Source: Nocardioides euryhalodurans
GTDB taxonomy: Bacteria; Actinomycetota; Actinomycetes; Propionibacteriales; Nocardioidaceae
Assembly (NCBI RefSeq): GCF_004564375.1
Contig: NZ_CP038267.1
Span: forward strand, 1,862,501 to 1,926,500
Direction of reading: 5' to 3'
DNA length: 64,000 nucleotides
Shown here: in pieces, positions 32,855 to 41,844 of the stretch
Position numbering within the stretch: the stretch's first letter is position 1
How the letters are laid out: each line of letters starts with the position of its first letter
Translations under genes and position numbers: made by a program
Notes under the pieces: model-generated
What the model was told of the DNA's origin: nothing
Database searches by the model: none
The model's input: the letters and a program-made list of their open reading frames with translations, nothing else

Positions 32855-34061
32855 GTGCCTGCCCCTCCAGCAGCTCGGCGAGGCGCGGCCGGATCTCCCA
32901 GTCGCCCACGAGCGCGTCGTACTCCTCGCGGGCGGCGGCGTCGGCGCTCGCCCCGGTCCGGACGGCGCGGAGCAGGGTGTTGCGCGGCGTGTGCCGGCTC
33001 TCGACGAATTGCACCACCTCGACCCGGTAGCCCTCCGCCCGCAGCAGGGAGGCGCGCAGGGCGTCGGTCAGGGTGTCGGCGAAGCGCTCCCGCAGGATGC
33101 CGTGCCGGGTGAGCATCGCGTACGGCGCCGGCGCGGTGCTGCGCCGCAGCTGGGCGGCGACGTCGTGGTGGCAGCAGGGCGCGGCGAGGACGACCGGAGC
33201 ACCCCACCCGACCGCGCGGGCCAGCGCCTCGTCGGTGGCGGTGTCGCAGGCGTGGAGCGCGAGCACCACCTCCGGGGCGCGCTGCAGGGTGACACCGGAG
33301 ATCGACCCCACCACGAAGTCGGCCTCGATGCCGAGGCCCTGCGCGACCTCCGCGTTGTGGCTGCGCGACTGGTCCTTGACGTCGACCCCCGTCAGGCGGA
33401 CCGGGAGCCCACGGACCTCGGTCAGGAAGCGGTGGGCGGCGAAGGTGAGGTAGGCGTTGCCGCAGCCGAGGTCGACGATCCGGAGCGGGTCCTCGGTGGT
33501 CGGGGTGCGCAGGTGGCCCTGGGCGAGCGCGTCGCGGAGGGCGACGTCGAGCAGTCGGAGGAACTCCTCCACCTGGCGGTACTTGGCCTGCCGGCTCGGC
33601 TTGACCCGTCCCTCACGGTCGCTGATGCCGAGCGCCACGAGCACCGGGTCGCCGGGCGGCAGCAGTCGCTCCTTGTCACGGTCGTGGTCGCGGTCGACCT
33701 CGACCGGGGTCGCCCGTGCCTTGCCGTGAACGAGGGCCTCCCCCTTCTTGGTCACCCGGACCTGCAGGGTCTCGGTGGCGGTCTCCACGTGCCAGTTGCC
33801 GAAGGGCTCGGCGAGGAGGTCGGCCACGGCCGCGGTGGCCGGATCGCCGACGAGGTGGTTGGCGGTGTGGGCCTGGGTGTCGTCGTACGCCGTCACCTGG
33901 AGGTGCCGGCCGGCCTTCAGGTCGACCGGGCGGAGCTCGACGCGTCGCCACCGCGGGCGGGCGCCCTTCCGGCGGCCGGAGGCCACGGCCCGGACCAGGC
34001 CGTCGGTGTCGAGAAGGGCTCCCCGGACCCGGTCGAGGGCGTCGATCAGCGAGCGGGTCAT
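32841..34061 (-). CDS. SAM-dependent methyltransferase of the Methyltransf_32 / GSTCD-like type
   Basis: This 406-aa protein has an N-terminal domain of about 190 residues rich in basic segments, then a methyltransferase domain with motif I IVDLGCGNAYLTFAAHRFL, VRLTGVDVKDQS and the diagnostic ALHACDTATDEAL and LAAPCCHHDVAAQL motifs. Relatives have been linked to RNA or tRNA modification, but the substrate here is unproven. The ATG at 34061 overlaps the stop of a 28-residue membrane peptide gene (ATGA). Confidence 0.85.
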   Translation of the reverse strand: MTRSLIDALDRVRGALLDTDGLVRAVASGRRKGARPRWRRVELRPVDLKAGRHLQVTAYDDTQAHTANHLVGDPATAAVADLLAEPFGNWHVETATETLQVRVTKKGEALVHGKARATPVEVDRDHDRDKERLLPPGDPVLVALGISDREGRVKPSRQAKYRQVEEFLRLLDVALRDALAQGHLRTPTTEDPLRIVDLGCGNAYLTFAAHRFLTEVRGLPVRLTGVDVKDQSRSHNAEVAQGLGIEADFVVGSISGVTLQRAPEVVLALHACDTATDEALARAVGWGAPVVLAAPCCHHDVAAQLRRSTAPAPYAMLTRHGILRERFADTLTDALRASLLRAEGYRVEVVQFVESRHTPRNTLLRAVRTGASADAAAREEYDALVGDWEIRPRLAELLEGQARGPA

Positions 34062-34144
34062 CGCCACAGCGCCGCGACGACGACCACGAGCAGGAGCCCG
34101 GCCAGCGCCACGGGGATGACGAGGCGGCGGTGGCGGGGATTCAC
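34058..34144 (-). CDS. 28-residue single-helix membrane peptide
   Basis: GTG at 34144-34142 opens a short frame encoding a basic N-terminus (NPRHRRL), one hydrophobic helix (VIPVALAGLLLVVVVAALW) and a terminal Arg. Its TGA overlaps the methyltransferase ATG by 4 bp, the coupling seen all along this operon, which is the main reason to believe it. The function is unknown. It would help translation of the next gene even if the peptide itself does little. Confidence 0.55.
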   Translation of the reverse strand: MNPRHRRLVIPVALAGLLLVVVVAALWR

Positions 34145-34178
34145 CCACCGATCGTAACGAGGGAGTCCCCGCCGAACC

Positions 34179-36875
34179 TCATCCGCCGGCGGAGCGCCAC
34201 AGCTCCACGAGGTGCACCGCCCGGACCTGCGCCAGGTCGTCGAGCTGGTGGCGGCACGACAGCCCGTCGGCGAGCACGACCGCCTCCTTGCCGCGCGCGC
34301 GCACCGCCGGCAGCAGGTGGGTCTCGGCGACGGCGACCGAGACGTCGTAGTGACCGCGCTCCATCCCGAAGTTGCCGGCCAGGCCGCAGCACCCCTGCAC
34401 CCGGGTCACGGTGGCGCCGGCCCGGCGCAGCAGCCGCTCGTCGGCGTCCCAGCCGAGCACCGAGGCGTGGTGGCAGTGCGGCTGGGCCACGACCTCCCGG
34501 CCCCGGAGGTCGGGCACCGGCAGCGCGAGGCGCTCGACCAGCTCCGCGAAGGTCAGCAGGCCACGGGCGACCGACACCGCCCGCGGGTCGTCGGTCAGCT
34601 CGACGGCGTCGGTGCGCATCGTGGCCAGGCACGACGGCTCCAGCCCCACGACCGGCACGCCGCTGTCGACGTACGGCGCCAGCGTCGCGACGGTCCGGCC
34701 CACGATCTCGCGCGCCCGGTCGAGCTGGCCGGTGGTGACCCACGTCAACCCGCAGCAGGCCGGCTCCGGAACCACCCGCGCGCGCAGCCCGGCGGCGGCG
34801 AGCACGTCGACCGCCGCCTGGGCGATGCCCGGCCCGAAGTGGTCGGTGAACGTGTCGGCCCACAGCCACACGTCGGGAGCCGGTCCGTCGGCCGGCCGGG
34901 CGAGGCGGTGCGGCGCGAGCCGCGGCAGCGTGCGCCGTCGGTCGACGCCCGCGGCGACCTTCGCCACCGCGGCAGCAGGTCGGGCACCTGCCAGCCGCCG
35001 GGCCCAGTCGGGCGTCCGGGCCAGCCACTGCGGCAGCCGCCCGAGCGTGTAGTGGGTGAGCGGGCGGCGGCGGCCGGCGTACTGCTGGTGGAGCACCTCG
35101 GCCTTGTACGTCGCCATGTCCACCCCGGTCGGGCAGTCGGCCACGCAGCCCTTGCAGGAGAGGCAGAGGTCGAGCGCCTCGGTGACCGCCGGGTCGCGGA
35201 GCCCGTCGACGAGGGAGCCGTCGAGCGCCTCCTGCAGCACCCGGGCGCGGCCGCGGGTCGCGTCCTTCTCCTCACCGGTCGCGAGCCACGACGGGCACAT
35301 CACCCCGGTCGAGCGGGTCGCGACGCAGGCTCCGACGCCGGTGCAGCGGTGGACCGCGGCGCCGAGGGAGTCGTCGTGGACCAGCCGCAGCGCGGTCCGG
35401 AGCGGAGCGACCGGGCGCGCCGGCCACAGGTCGGCGTCCACGGGCGCGGGGTCGACGAGCACGCCCGGGTTGAGCACGCCGCCCGGGTCGCAGATCGCCT
35501 TGACCTCGCGGAAGAGCGCCATCGACTGCTCGTCGTACATCAGCGGCAGCAGCTCGGAGCGGGCACGCCCGTCACCGTGCTCACCGGAGAGCGAGCCGCC
35601 GTACGAAGTCAGCGCGGTCGCCGAGGCCGTGAGGAAGTCGCGGAACCGCCGGCGACCGGCCTCGTCGAACTCGAAGTCGATCCGGGCATGGACGCACCCG
35701 TCGCCGAAGTGTCCGTAGGGCACGGTCTCGAGGTCGAACTCGGCGAGCAGCCGCTCGAAGTCGCGCAGCCAGGCACCGAGGTGCTCCGGGGGTACGGCGG
35801 CGTCCTCCCAGCCGGCGTGCGCCGGGCGCGACAGGCTGCGAGAGGCCAGCCCGGCCCCTGCCTCGCGGATCCTCCACAGCGCCGCAGCCTCGTCCGGGTC
35901 CGCCACGGACCGGCGGGCGAGCTCTCCCACGTCGGGGACCTCGCCCCCACCGGCCACCTCGACGAACAGCCAGCCGCCACCTCGCGGCAGCTCGGGGACC
36001 GGCCGCCCGGCAGCCCGCACCAGGTCGACGATCCGCGCGTCCAGCCCCTCGCAGGCCACCAGTCGCAGGCCCGCGCCGAGCAGCGCCGGCACCGCGTCCG
36101 CGGCCTCGGCCATCGTCGGGAAGCCGAGGACGACCAGCCGCCGTGGCTCCTCGGGGACCAGGGTCACCGTCGCCTCGAGCACGACGCCGAGGGTGCCCTC
36201 CGAGCCGACGAGGAAGCGGTCGAGGCGGCGGCCGTTCTCGGGGAGCAGGTGCTCCAGCGCGTACCCGCTCACCTGCCGGCTGAAGCGCCCGAAGCCGGTC
36301 CGGACGTGGGCGAGGTGGCGGTCGGCGAGCGCGGTGAGCCGCCCCTCGACGTCGTCGTCGGCCCCCCACGCCACGTCGAGCCCGGCGACGTTGTCGCTGG
36401 TCCGCCCGTAGCCGAGCGCCCGCGAGCCGCAGGCGTTGTTGCCGATCATCCCGCCGATGGTGCAGCGCGGGTGGGTGGACGGGTCCGGGCCGAACCGCAG
36501 CCCGTGGGGGGCGGCGGCCCGCTGCAGCGAGGCGTGCACGACTCCCGGCTGCACCCGCGCGGTCCGTGCGTCCGGGTCGATCGAGAGCACCCGGTCGAGG
36601 TGGCGCCGCGTGTCGACGACCAGCCCGGGGCCGACGGCGTTGCCCGCGATGGAGGTCCCGGCCCCGCGCATCGTGAGGGGTACGCCGGTCTCGCGCGCGA
36701 CGGACAGGCAGGCCCGGAGCTCGTCGGCGTGGCGCGGCCGCGCCACCGCCTGCGGGACGACCCGGTAGAGCGAGGCGTCCGAGGAGTGCAGCGCCCGGTC
36801 CAGGACGGAGTCGGACACGTCGGTCACGCCCTCGCGGCGCAGCGCGGCGAGCAGGTCGCCGGGCGGGACGCTCAC
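34179..36875 (-). CDS. FAD-linked and Fe-S-binding D-2-hydroxyacid dehydrogenase (YdiJ-like)
   Basis: This is a large fused oxidase of 898 aa. Residues about 35-480 are a VAO-type FAD domain (PLTMRGAGTSIAGNAVGPGLVVD, CTIGGMIGNNACGSRALGYG, SGEHGDGRARSELL). Residues about 500-600 hold ferredoxin-like Cys clusters, CLSCKGCVADCPTGV being canonical and the upstream cluster less regular. The end carries two CCG domains (PACCGLTWVTTG, GCCGLAGNFG). E. coli YdiJ, of the same design, oxidises D-2-hydroxyglutarate; D-lactate is the alternative. It is co-transcribed with a transhydrogenase that makes D-2-hydroxyglutarate, which favours the former. Confidence 0.88.
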   Translation of the reverse strand: MSVPPGDLLAALRREGVTDVSDSVLDRALHSSDASLYRVVPQAVARPRHADELRACLSVARETGVPLTMRGAGTSIAGNAVGPGLVVDTRRHLDRVLSIDPDARTARVQPGVVHASLQRAAAPHGLRFGPDPSTHPRCTIGGMIGNNACGSRALGYGRTSDNVAGLDVAWGADDDVEGRLTALADRHLAHVRTGFGRFSRQVSGYALEHLLPENGRRLDRFLVGSEGTLGVVLEATVTLVPEEPRRLVVLGFPTMAEAADAVPALLGAGLRLVACEGLDARIVDLVRAAGRPVPELPRGGGWLFVEVAGGGEVPDVGELARRSVADPDEAAALWRIREAGAGLASRSLSRPAHAGWEDAAVPPEHLGAWLRDFERLLAEFDLETVPYGHFGDGCVHARIDFEFDEAGRRRFRDFLTASATALTSYGGSLSGEHGDGRARSELLPLMYDEQSMALFREVKAICDPGGVLNPGVLVDPAPVDADLWPARPVAPLRTALRLVHDDSLGAAVHRCTGVGACVATRSTGVMCPSWLATGEEKDATRGRARVLQEALDGSLVDGLRDPAVTEALDLCLSCKGCVADCPTGVDMATYKAEVLHQQYAGRRRPLTHYTLGRLPQWLARTPDWARRLAGARPAAAVAKVAAGVDRRRTLPRLAPHRLARPADGPAPDVWLWADTFTDHFGPGIAQAAVDVLAAAGLRARVVPEPACCGLTWVTTGQLDRAREIVGRTVATLAPYVDSGVPVVGLEPSCLATMRTDAVELTDDPRAVSVARGLLTFAELVERLALPVPDLRGREVVAQPHCHHASVLGWDADERLLRRAGATVTRVQGCCGLAGNFGMERGHYDVSVAVAETHLLPAVRARGKEAVVLADGLSCRHQLDDLAQVRAVHLVELWRSAGG

Positions 36876-36903
36876 GCGGTGCGACCGCCGGCGGGTCGCC
36901 GAC

Positions 36904-38166
36904 TCACCACAGCTCCATCGAGTCGCGGAACACCCCGGCCAGGTCCTCGCCGGTCACGTCGCGCGGAGCGGTCGCGAGCAGCCGCTGCTGCTTGAGGGCG
37001 CCCTCGACCAGGTCGTCGACGTCGGCGACGCCGAAGCCCACCTCCGCCAGCCCGTTGGGCAGCCCGACATCACGCATCAAGGTGGCCAGCACGCTCGCGA
37101 GCACCTCCGGGCCGTCGCCGGAGACGTCGGGGTCGAGCAGCCGGGCCGCGCGCAGGTGCCGATCCGGCGAGGAGTCGAAGGTGAACCGGAAGGCGGCCGG
37201 AGCGGTCAGCGAGACCGCCATCCCGTGGGGCACGATCGGCTTGCCGTCGGGGTAGCCCGCGGGCCGGTAGTCGCGGACCCGCCCGGCGACGGGATAGGCG
37301 TTGGCGTGCGGGATGTGGACGCCGGCGTTGCCGAACCCCAGCCCGGCGAAGGTGGCGGCGAGCGCCATCTGCTCGCGGGCCGCCCGGTCCGACCCGTCGC
37401 GGACGGCGCTGCGGAACGCCCCGGCGACCAGCGACAGCGCCTTCTCGGACCAGAGGTCGGCGATCGGGTTGGCGCCGCAGTAGGGCACCCGTTCGCCGGG
37501 CTGCTTGGCCGGGAAGTCGGCGTACCAGCGGGCGGTGTAGCTCTCGAGCGCGTGGCACAGGATGTCCATGCCGGCCGCCGCGGTCACCATCGCCGGCTGC
37601 GTGAGCGTGAGGTCCGGGTCGACCACGGCGCGGGTCGGGCGCAGCGCGACGTGGCTGATGCCGGTCTTGACCTGCTGGGCGAGGACGTCCAGGACGCAGA
37701 TGGTGGTCGACTCGCTGCCGGTCCCCGTCGTCGTCGGCACCGCCACCAGTGGCAGCAGCGGCTCGCTGGGCGCGCGGCCACCGCCGACGGGCGGGTTGAC
37801 GTAGTCGAGCAGCTCGCCGGGGTTGGTCGTCAGCAGGTTGACCGCCTTGGCGGTGTCGATCGCGGACCCGCCACCCACCGCGACGATCGCGTCGAGGGGA
37901 CCGGCACCGCGCGCGAAGCCGATGGCCTGCTCGAGCGAGGCGTCGGTCGGCTCGACCGCCGCTCCGTCGTACGTCGTCACGTCGATGCCCTGCGCCGCGA
38001 CCTGGTCCGCGATGCGAGCCGGGTGGCCGGTGGCCGCGACGCCCGGGTCGGTCACCAGCAGCACGCGCCGGGCACCCGAGGCAGCCAGGTCGTGGCCGAT
38101 CTCGCCCGACGCGCCGGGTCCGAACGTGAGGCCGGGTGCGGCGTAGGTGAAGACGGTCTCGGTCAT
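36904..38166 (-). CDS. Hydroxyacid-oxoacid transhydrogenase (ADHFE1-like iron-dependent alcohol dehydrogenase)
   Basis: This 420-aa type III (iron-dependent) alcohol dehydrogenase is of the HOT subfamily. HOT moves hydride from gamma-hydroxybutyrate to 2-oxoglutarate, giving succinate semialdehyde and D-2-hydroxyglutarate. Visible motifs are the NAD site VAVGGGSAIDTAKAVNLL, AVPTTTGTGSESTT, the metal motif AAGMDILCHALESYTA with Asp and His, VHIPHANAYPVAG and IVPHGMAVSLTAPA. The ATG at 38166 overlaps the Nudix stop by 4 bp. The next gene is a candidate D-2-hydroxyglutarate oxidase. Confidence 0.88.
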   Translation of the reverse strand: MTETVFTYAAPGLTFGPGASGEIGHDLAASGARRVLLVTDPGVAATGHPARIADQVAAQGIDVTTYDGAAVEPTDASLEQAIGFARGAGPLDAIVAVGGGSAIDTAKAVNLLTTNPGELLDYVNPPVGGGRAPSEPLLPLVAVPTTTGTGSESTTICVLDVLAQQVKTGISHVALRPTRAVVDPDLTLTQPAMVTAAAGMDILCHALESYTARWYADFPAKQPGERVPYCGANPIADLWSEKALSLVAGAFRSAVRDGSDRAAREQMALAATFAGLGFGNAGVHIPHANAYPVAGRVRDYRPAGYPDGKPIVPHGMAVSLTAPAAFRFTFDSSPDRHLRAARLLDPDVSGDGPEVLASVLATLMRDVGLPNGLAEVGFGVADVDDLVEGALKQQRLLATAPRDVTGEDLAGVFRDSMELW

Positions 38167-39038
38167 GTCACCTCCAGGACGTGGGTCACGGCGTCGTGGA
38201 CGGGGACCGTCCCCGACTCGATGTCCGCCACCGGGATCCAGGCGACCGCGTCCGTGGTCCCGTCCAGCTCCACGAGCCGCGGTTCGACGTCGGCGGGCAC
38301 GTCGGCGGAGAAGATCAGGGCGATGCTGTGGAAGTCCTCGAACCGCCCGCGAGGGGCGGTGCCCGAGAAGTGCTCGTCGAACAGGGTCACCAACGGGCCG
38401 ACCCGCGCCTCGACCCCGCACTCCTCGCGGATCTCGCGGACGAGCGCATCCTGTGGCCTCTCGCCGTGCCTGACCCCGCCGCCGGGGAGGCTCCACCTCC
38501 CGGAGTGGTAGCCCCGCGACGAGACCCGGGTCAGCAGGACCTCCTCACCCCGTCGTACCAGTCCGTAGGCGGCGACGCGCTGCAGCCGGAACGGGCGGTG
38601 GTCGGCGAGCGCCTCGACGACCAGCGGTGAGACCGGCAGGGCCCCGGACAGGACGGACGCCAGCGGGTGCCAGGCGGCCTCGCTGGTCGAGCCGTCGACC
38701 TCGACCACGCGGGGCTCGGGCGAACCGGGGGCGACCCAGCCGTCGTAGACGATCCGGACCGCGTGCGCGTCGACCCGGCGACCGTTGCGCCAGGCCGAGG
38801 GCAGGTGGGCGGAGTAGACCCGCGCGGTGTCGCTCACGGTCGCGTCGAGGCCGGTCTCCTCGTGGATCTCGCGGATCACCGCGTCCCGCGGGTCCTCACC
38901 GTGGTCGAGCCCGCCACCGGGAAGCGTCCACAGCTCCTCCTGGGTGACGAGCGGCGACAACCTGCTGAGCAGGATCTGGTCGTCGCGGACGATGACGGCG
39001 TACGCCGCCACACGCTGTCGCTTCGGAGTGCTGGCCAT
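38163..39038 (-). CDS. Protein with two tandem Nudix hydrolase domains
   Basis: This 291-aa protein holds two complete Nudix domains. The first box is GGGLDHGEDPRDAVIREIHEETGL in two parts: GGGLDHGEDPRDAV then IREIHEETGL. The second is GGGVRHGERPQDAL then VREIREECGV. Both keep the REUXEEXGU catalytic Glu residues, so both may hydrolyse nucleoside diphosphate derivatives. Each half is about 140 residues, and the halves are alike enough to suggest internal duplication. The substrate is unknown. It precedes the HOT gene with a 4-bp overlap. Confidence 0.9.
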   Translation of the reverse strand: MASTPKRQRVAAYAVIVRDDQILLSRLSPLVTQEELWTLPGGGLDHGEDPRDAVIREIHEETGLDATVSDTARVYSAHLPSAWRNGRRVDAHAVRIVYDGWVAPGSPEPRVVEVDGSTSEAAWHPLASVLSGALPVSPLVVEALADHRPFRLQRVAAYGLVRRGEEVLLTRVSSRGYHSGRWSLPGGGVRHGERPQDALVREIREECGVEARVGPLVTLFDEHFSGTAPRGRFEDFHSIALIFSADVPADVEPRLVELDGTTDAVAWIPVADIESGTVPVHDAVTHVLEVT

Positions 39039-39049
39039 CGCGGTCCAAC

Positions 39050-39877
39050 CTAGTGGTCGGCCGGGCGCCGGGGTGGGACCGGCGGGCCCCAGGACGCCAC
39101 GATCGCCGCGCGCGGCACGACGTCGAGGTCCAGCGCCTCGCGCCGGTCAGGGGCGTGGCCGCCCAGGTGTGCCGGGTACCACGGGGCGTGCTCGCCGGGC
39201 TGCGGCCGCAGGTGCGGCCTGGCCTGCAGCTCCTCCAGCAGCTCGGTCAGCTCGACGCCGAGCCGGGTCGTCCAGTCGACGAGGTCACCGTCCGCCGGCA
39301 CCGTGAAGGGAGTCCCGAGCCGCAGGTCGTTGCGCCGCCCGCGCGTCAGGCTGGGTCGCGGCTTCCGCCCGGCCACCGGGCGCCCGACGCTCCACACGCG
39401 CTGGATCCCCCACTGCGACGCCGGCACCACCGGGGCGCCGGTCTCCCGCGCCAGCGCGACCGCGCCCGGCATCAGCGACCGCACGGTGTAGGACCACGAG
39501 ATCCCGGCCTCCGGGAAGATCCCGACGACCTCGCCCTCGCGGAGCAGCCGCCGCGCCATCACGTAGGCCGCCGCCGGGGCCTCCCGGTCGACCGGCACGT
39601 GCCGCATGCCGGTCATCGCGGCGCGCACGCCGGGCGTGTTCCAGACGTCGTGCCGGGTCAGGAACCGGATGCTGCGACCCCGCTTCCGACCGGCGGCCGC
39701 GAGCGTCATGAAGTCGGGGTAGGCCACGTGGGTGGCGGCCACGATCGCCGGACCGGACGACGGGAGGTTGTCGAGGCCCTCCATCTCGGTCCGCAGCCCC
39801 AGCGCCCCGAGCGCGACGCGGCCGAGCGCGACGGTCGCGTCGTACCAGGGATCACGGAATCGCACCCGCGCATTCAA
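39050..39877 (-). CDS. 1-acyl-glycerol-phosphate acyltransferase-like (PlsC) protein
   Basis: This 275-aa protein is of the PlsC family, which acylates lysophosphatidate or related lipids at the membrane. The HX4D catalytic motif appears as THVAYPDFM; later blocks are RHVPVDREAPAA, VGIFPEAGISWSYTVRSLMPG (FPEG-like) and GAPVVPASQWG. An unusual C-terminal 50 residues are Pro/His-rich. The start is TTG at 39877; a GTG at 39865 would shorten it by four residues. It ends 11 bp before the Nudix start and may lead this operon. Confidence 0.88.
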   Translation of the reverse strand: MNARVRFRDPWYDATVALGRVALGALGLRTEMEGLDNLPSSGPAIVAATHVAYPDFMTLAAAGRKRGRSIRFLTRHDVWNTPGVRAAMTGMRHVPVDREAPAAAYVMARRLLREGEVVGIFPEAGISWSYTVRSLMPGAVALARETGAPVVPASQWGIQRVWSVGRPVAGRKPRPSLTRGRRNDLRLGTPFTVPADGDLVDWTTRLGVELTELLEELQARPHLRPQPGEHAPWYPAHLGGHAPDRREALDLDVVPRAAIVASWGPPVPPRRPADH

Positions 39878-39981
39878 CCGTGGTCGGCCCGCCGCCCGCG
39901 CATCGACGTCCCGGCGAGCCGAACGGGCTCAGGGCACCGGCAGCAAGCGACACCAGCGCCGCGACCTGACCGGCCCTCGCC

Positions 39982-41145
39982 TCACGGGAGCAACGAGCCC
40001 GTCCGGTAGGCCCGACCGATCAGCGAGACCAGCTGGGCGACGGCGTCCTCGTTGGGGGCGAACGGGCCCGGCCGGAAGTGCGGGCTGGCCAGCCCGCGCT
40101 GCACCGACTCGCAGGCCGCCCAGTCCTGCCGGTTGGTGACGTCCCAGAACTCCACGGCCGCGGCCGCGGCCGGCGCGGTCCCGTCCGTCCCCGGCACGAC
40201 CAGCCACGAGCACTCCACCCAGGTCCGGTCCGGCGCCAGCGGCACCAGCCGGTGGGTCATCACGTAGTCGGGGTGCGCCGAGACGAGCAGGTTCGGCAGC
40301 AGGTGGAGGTACTCGACCCGGTCGGCCGGCGCCCCCGGGATCGGCGCCGCAGCCAGCTCGCCGGTCATCGACATCGTGGCCATGCCGTCACGCAGGTCCA
40401 TGGAGCCGCCGACCCACGCTCCGGGCAGGTCGTAGTTGTCCCCCGAGTCGGGCGGGCTCACCTGGCACAGCTCGGGGTGGATCAGCGGGCAGTGGTAGCA
40501 CTCGTGGTAGTTCTCCGCGATCGCCTTCCAGTTCGCCGCCACCTCGTAGGTGTGGCGATCGGCCACCACGAGCGACGCCGGGTCGTACGGCGCCACCAGG
40601 GGGGCCAGGTCGCCGACGTAGGTGTCGAAGTCGGGCACCTCGAGGCTCCCCACGGCGTGGAGCGCGTGGGCGAACACCCACCCGTGCCACTCCCGGACCG
40701 GCAGCTCGACGAGCCCGTGGTCGTCGGCGTCGAAGCGCTCGTCGTCGCGGAAACCCTTGGCGCCGATCAGTCGGCCGTCGAAGTCGTAGGTCCAGGCGTG
40801 GTACGGGCACAGGATGCTCCGCCGCTCCGACCCCTGCCCCTCGGGCAGCAGCTCGTGGCCGCGGTGCCGGCACGTGTTGGCGTACATCCGCAGCCGGTCG
40901 CCGGTGCGGACGACGAGGCAGGCGACGTCACCGACGGCGACCGCCTGTTGCGTCAGCCGCTCCCGGTCGGTCGGGAACAGGTCCGCGCGCCGGCCCAGGC
41001 AGGTCCAGCCCCCGGCGAACAGGTGGCGCCGCTCCCAGTCGAGCACCTGCTCGGTCGTGTAGGCGACGGCCGGCATCATCAGCACCGGCTCCCCGTCGGT
41101 CGGGGCAGCACTCCGGAGCTGCTCCAGGGCGTCGGTGAGGGTCAT
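39982..41145 (-). CDS. Rieske non-heme iron oxygenase alpha subunit (betaine/ammonium-type)
   Basis: This 387-aa oxygenase has an N-terminal Rieske [2Fe-2S] site at Cys92-His94 (TCRHRGHEL) and Cys113-His116 (LCPYHAWTY). The catalytic domain has the mononuclear iron motif AENYHECYHCPLIHPEL. The C-terminal CESVQRGLASPHFRPG resembles GbcA/Stc2-type oxygenases that N-demethylate glycine betaine or proline betaine. No reductase gene is nearby, so electrons must come from elsewhere. AAGGAG lies just before the ATG. It is divergent from a TetR gene, only 32 bp away. Confidence 0.9.
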   Translation of the reverse strand: MTLTDALEQLRSAAPTDGEPVLMMPAVAYTTEQVLDWERRHLFAGGWTCLGRRADLFPTDRERLTQQAVAVGDVACLVVRTGDRLRMYANTCRHRGHELLPEGQGSERRSILCPYHAWTYDFDGRLIGAKGFRDDERFDADDHGLVELPVREWHGWVFAHALHAVGSLEVPDFDTYVGDLAPLVAPYDPASLVVADRHTYEVAANWKAIAENYHECYHCPLIHPELCQVSPPDSGDNYDLPGAWVGGSMDLRDGMATMSMTGELAAAPIPGAPADRVEYLHLLPNLLVSAHPDYVMTHRLVPLAPDRTWVECSWLVVPGTDGTAPAAAAAVEFWDVTNRQDWAACESVQRGLASPHFRPGPFAPNEDAVAQLVSLIGRAYRTGSLLP

Positions 41146-41165
41146 CGGGTGCTCCTTCCTGTGGC

Positions 41166-41171
41166 TAGGCT
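41166..41171 (+). promoter_or_regulatory. -10 box of the TetR gene (leaderless)
   Basis: TAGGCT ends 6 bp before the GTG at 41178, with no ribosome binding site between them. The 32-bp gap between this gene and the divergent Rieske gene means both promoters overlap, so the regulator probably controls both. Confidence 0.5.
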
Positions 41172-41177
41172 GCGCGG

Positions 41178-41825
41178 GTGGGGCTGACGGGCGACGGACC
41201 GGACCGGGGCGGGGTGACGGCGCCGCGACGGCGCCGCAGCGTCGACCTGCGGCGCGACGAGATCCTCGCCGCGACCAGCGGCATCGTCGACCGGATCGGC
41301 CTGGCGGCCACCCGGGTGACCGACGTCGCCCAGGCCCTCGGGGTCAGTCCGAGCCTGGTGTTCTACCACTTCGGCACCAAGGACGCGCTGGTCGTCGAGA
41401 CGTTCGCGTACGCCGTCGAGCGCGACCTGGCCCGGCTCGACGCGGCCGTGGCCAGGGGCACCGACCCGGTCGACCGGCTGCGCCGGGCGCTGCGGGCGTA
41501 CGGGCCCACGGGCCCGGCGGCAGGCTGGCGGATCTGGATCGACGCGTGGGCGCTCGCCCAGCGCGAGCCCGGCATCCGTACCGCGCTCCGCCGGCTCGAC
41601 GACCGCTGGTGCACGGTGCTGCGCGGGATCGTGGACGAGGGCGTGGCGCAGGGGGTGTTCGTGTGTCCCGACCCGGCGGCCTCCGTGGCGCGGGTGTCGG
41701 CGCTGCTCGACGGGCTGTCCGTCGCGACGCTGGTCTACCGCAGCGTCACCCGGGCGCAGCTGCGTCGCTGGGTGGCCGAGGCGGTCGCCACCGAGGTGGG
41801 GCTGGACCCCGCCCTGCTGGCCTGA
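41178..41825 (+). CDS. TetR-family regulator (BetI-like) in the demethylation cluster
   Basis: This 215-aa protein has the helix-turn-helix at about 43-63 (TRVTDVAQALGVSPSLVFYHF), after an Arg-rich N-terminal tail. The C-terminal domain (WIDAWALAQREPGIRTALRRLDDRW) is of the BetI-like TetR_C_6 kind, often tied to choline/betaine or amine catabolism. It lies between two operons of the cluster. The GTG start appears leaderless. Whether it binds the paired operator near 44.1 kb is unknown. Confidence 0.9.
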   Translation: MGLTGDGPDRGGVTAPRRRRSVDLRRDEILAATSGIVDRIGLAATRVTDVAQALGVSPSLVFYHFGTKDALVVETFAYAVERDLARLDAAVARGTDPVDRLRRALRAYGPTGPAAGWRIWIDAWALAQREPGIRTALRRLDDRWCTVLRGIVDEGVAQGVFVCPDPAASVARVSALLDGLSVATLVYRSVTRAQLRRWVAEAVATEVGLDPALLA

Positions 41826-41844
41826 GCCGGTTGCCGCGCGCACC

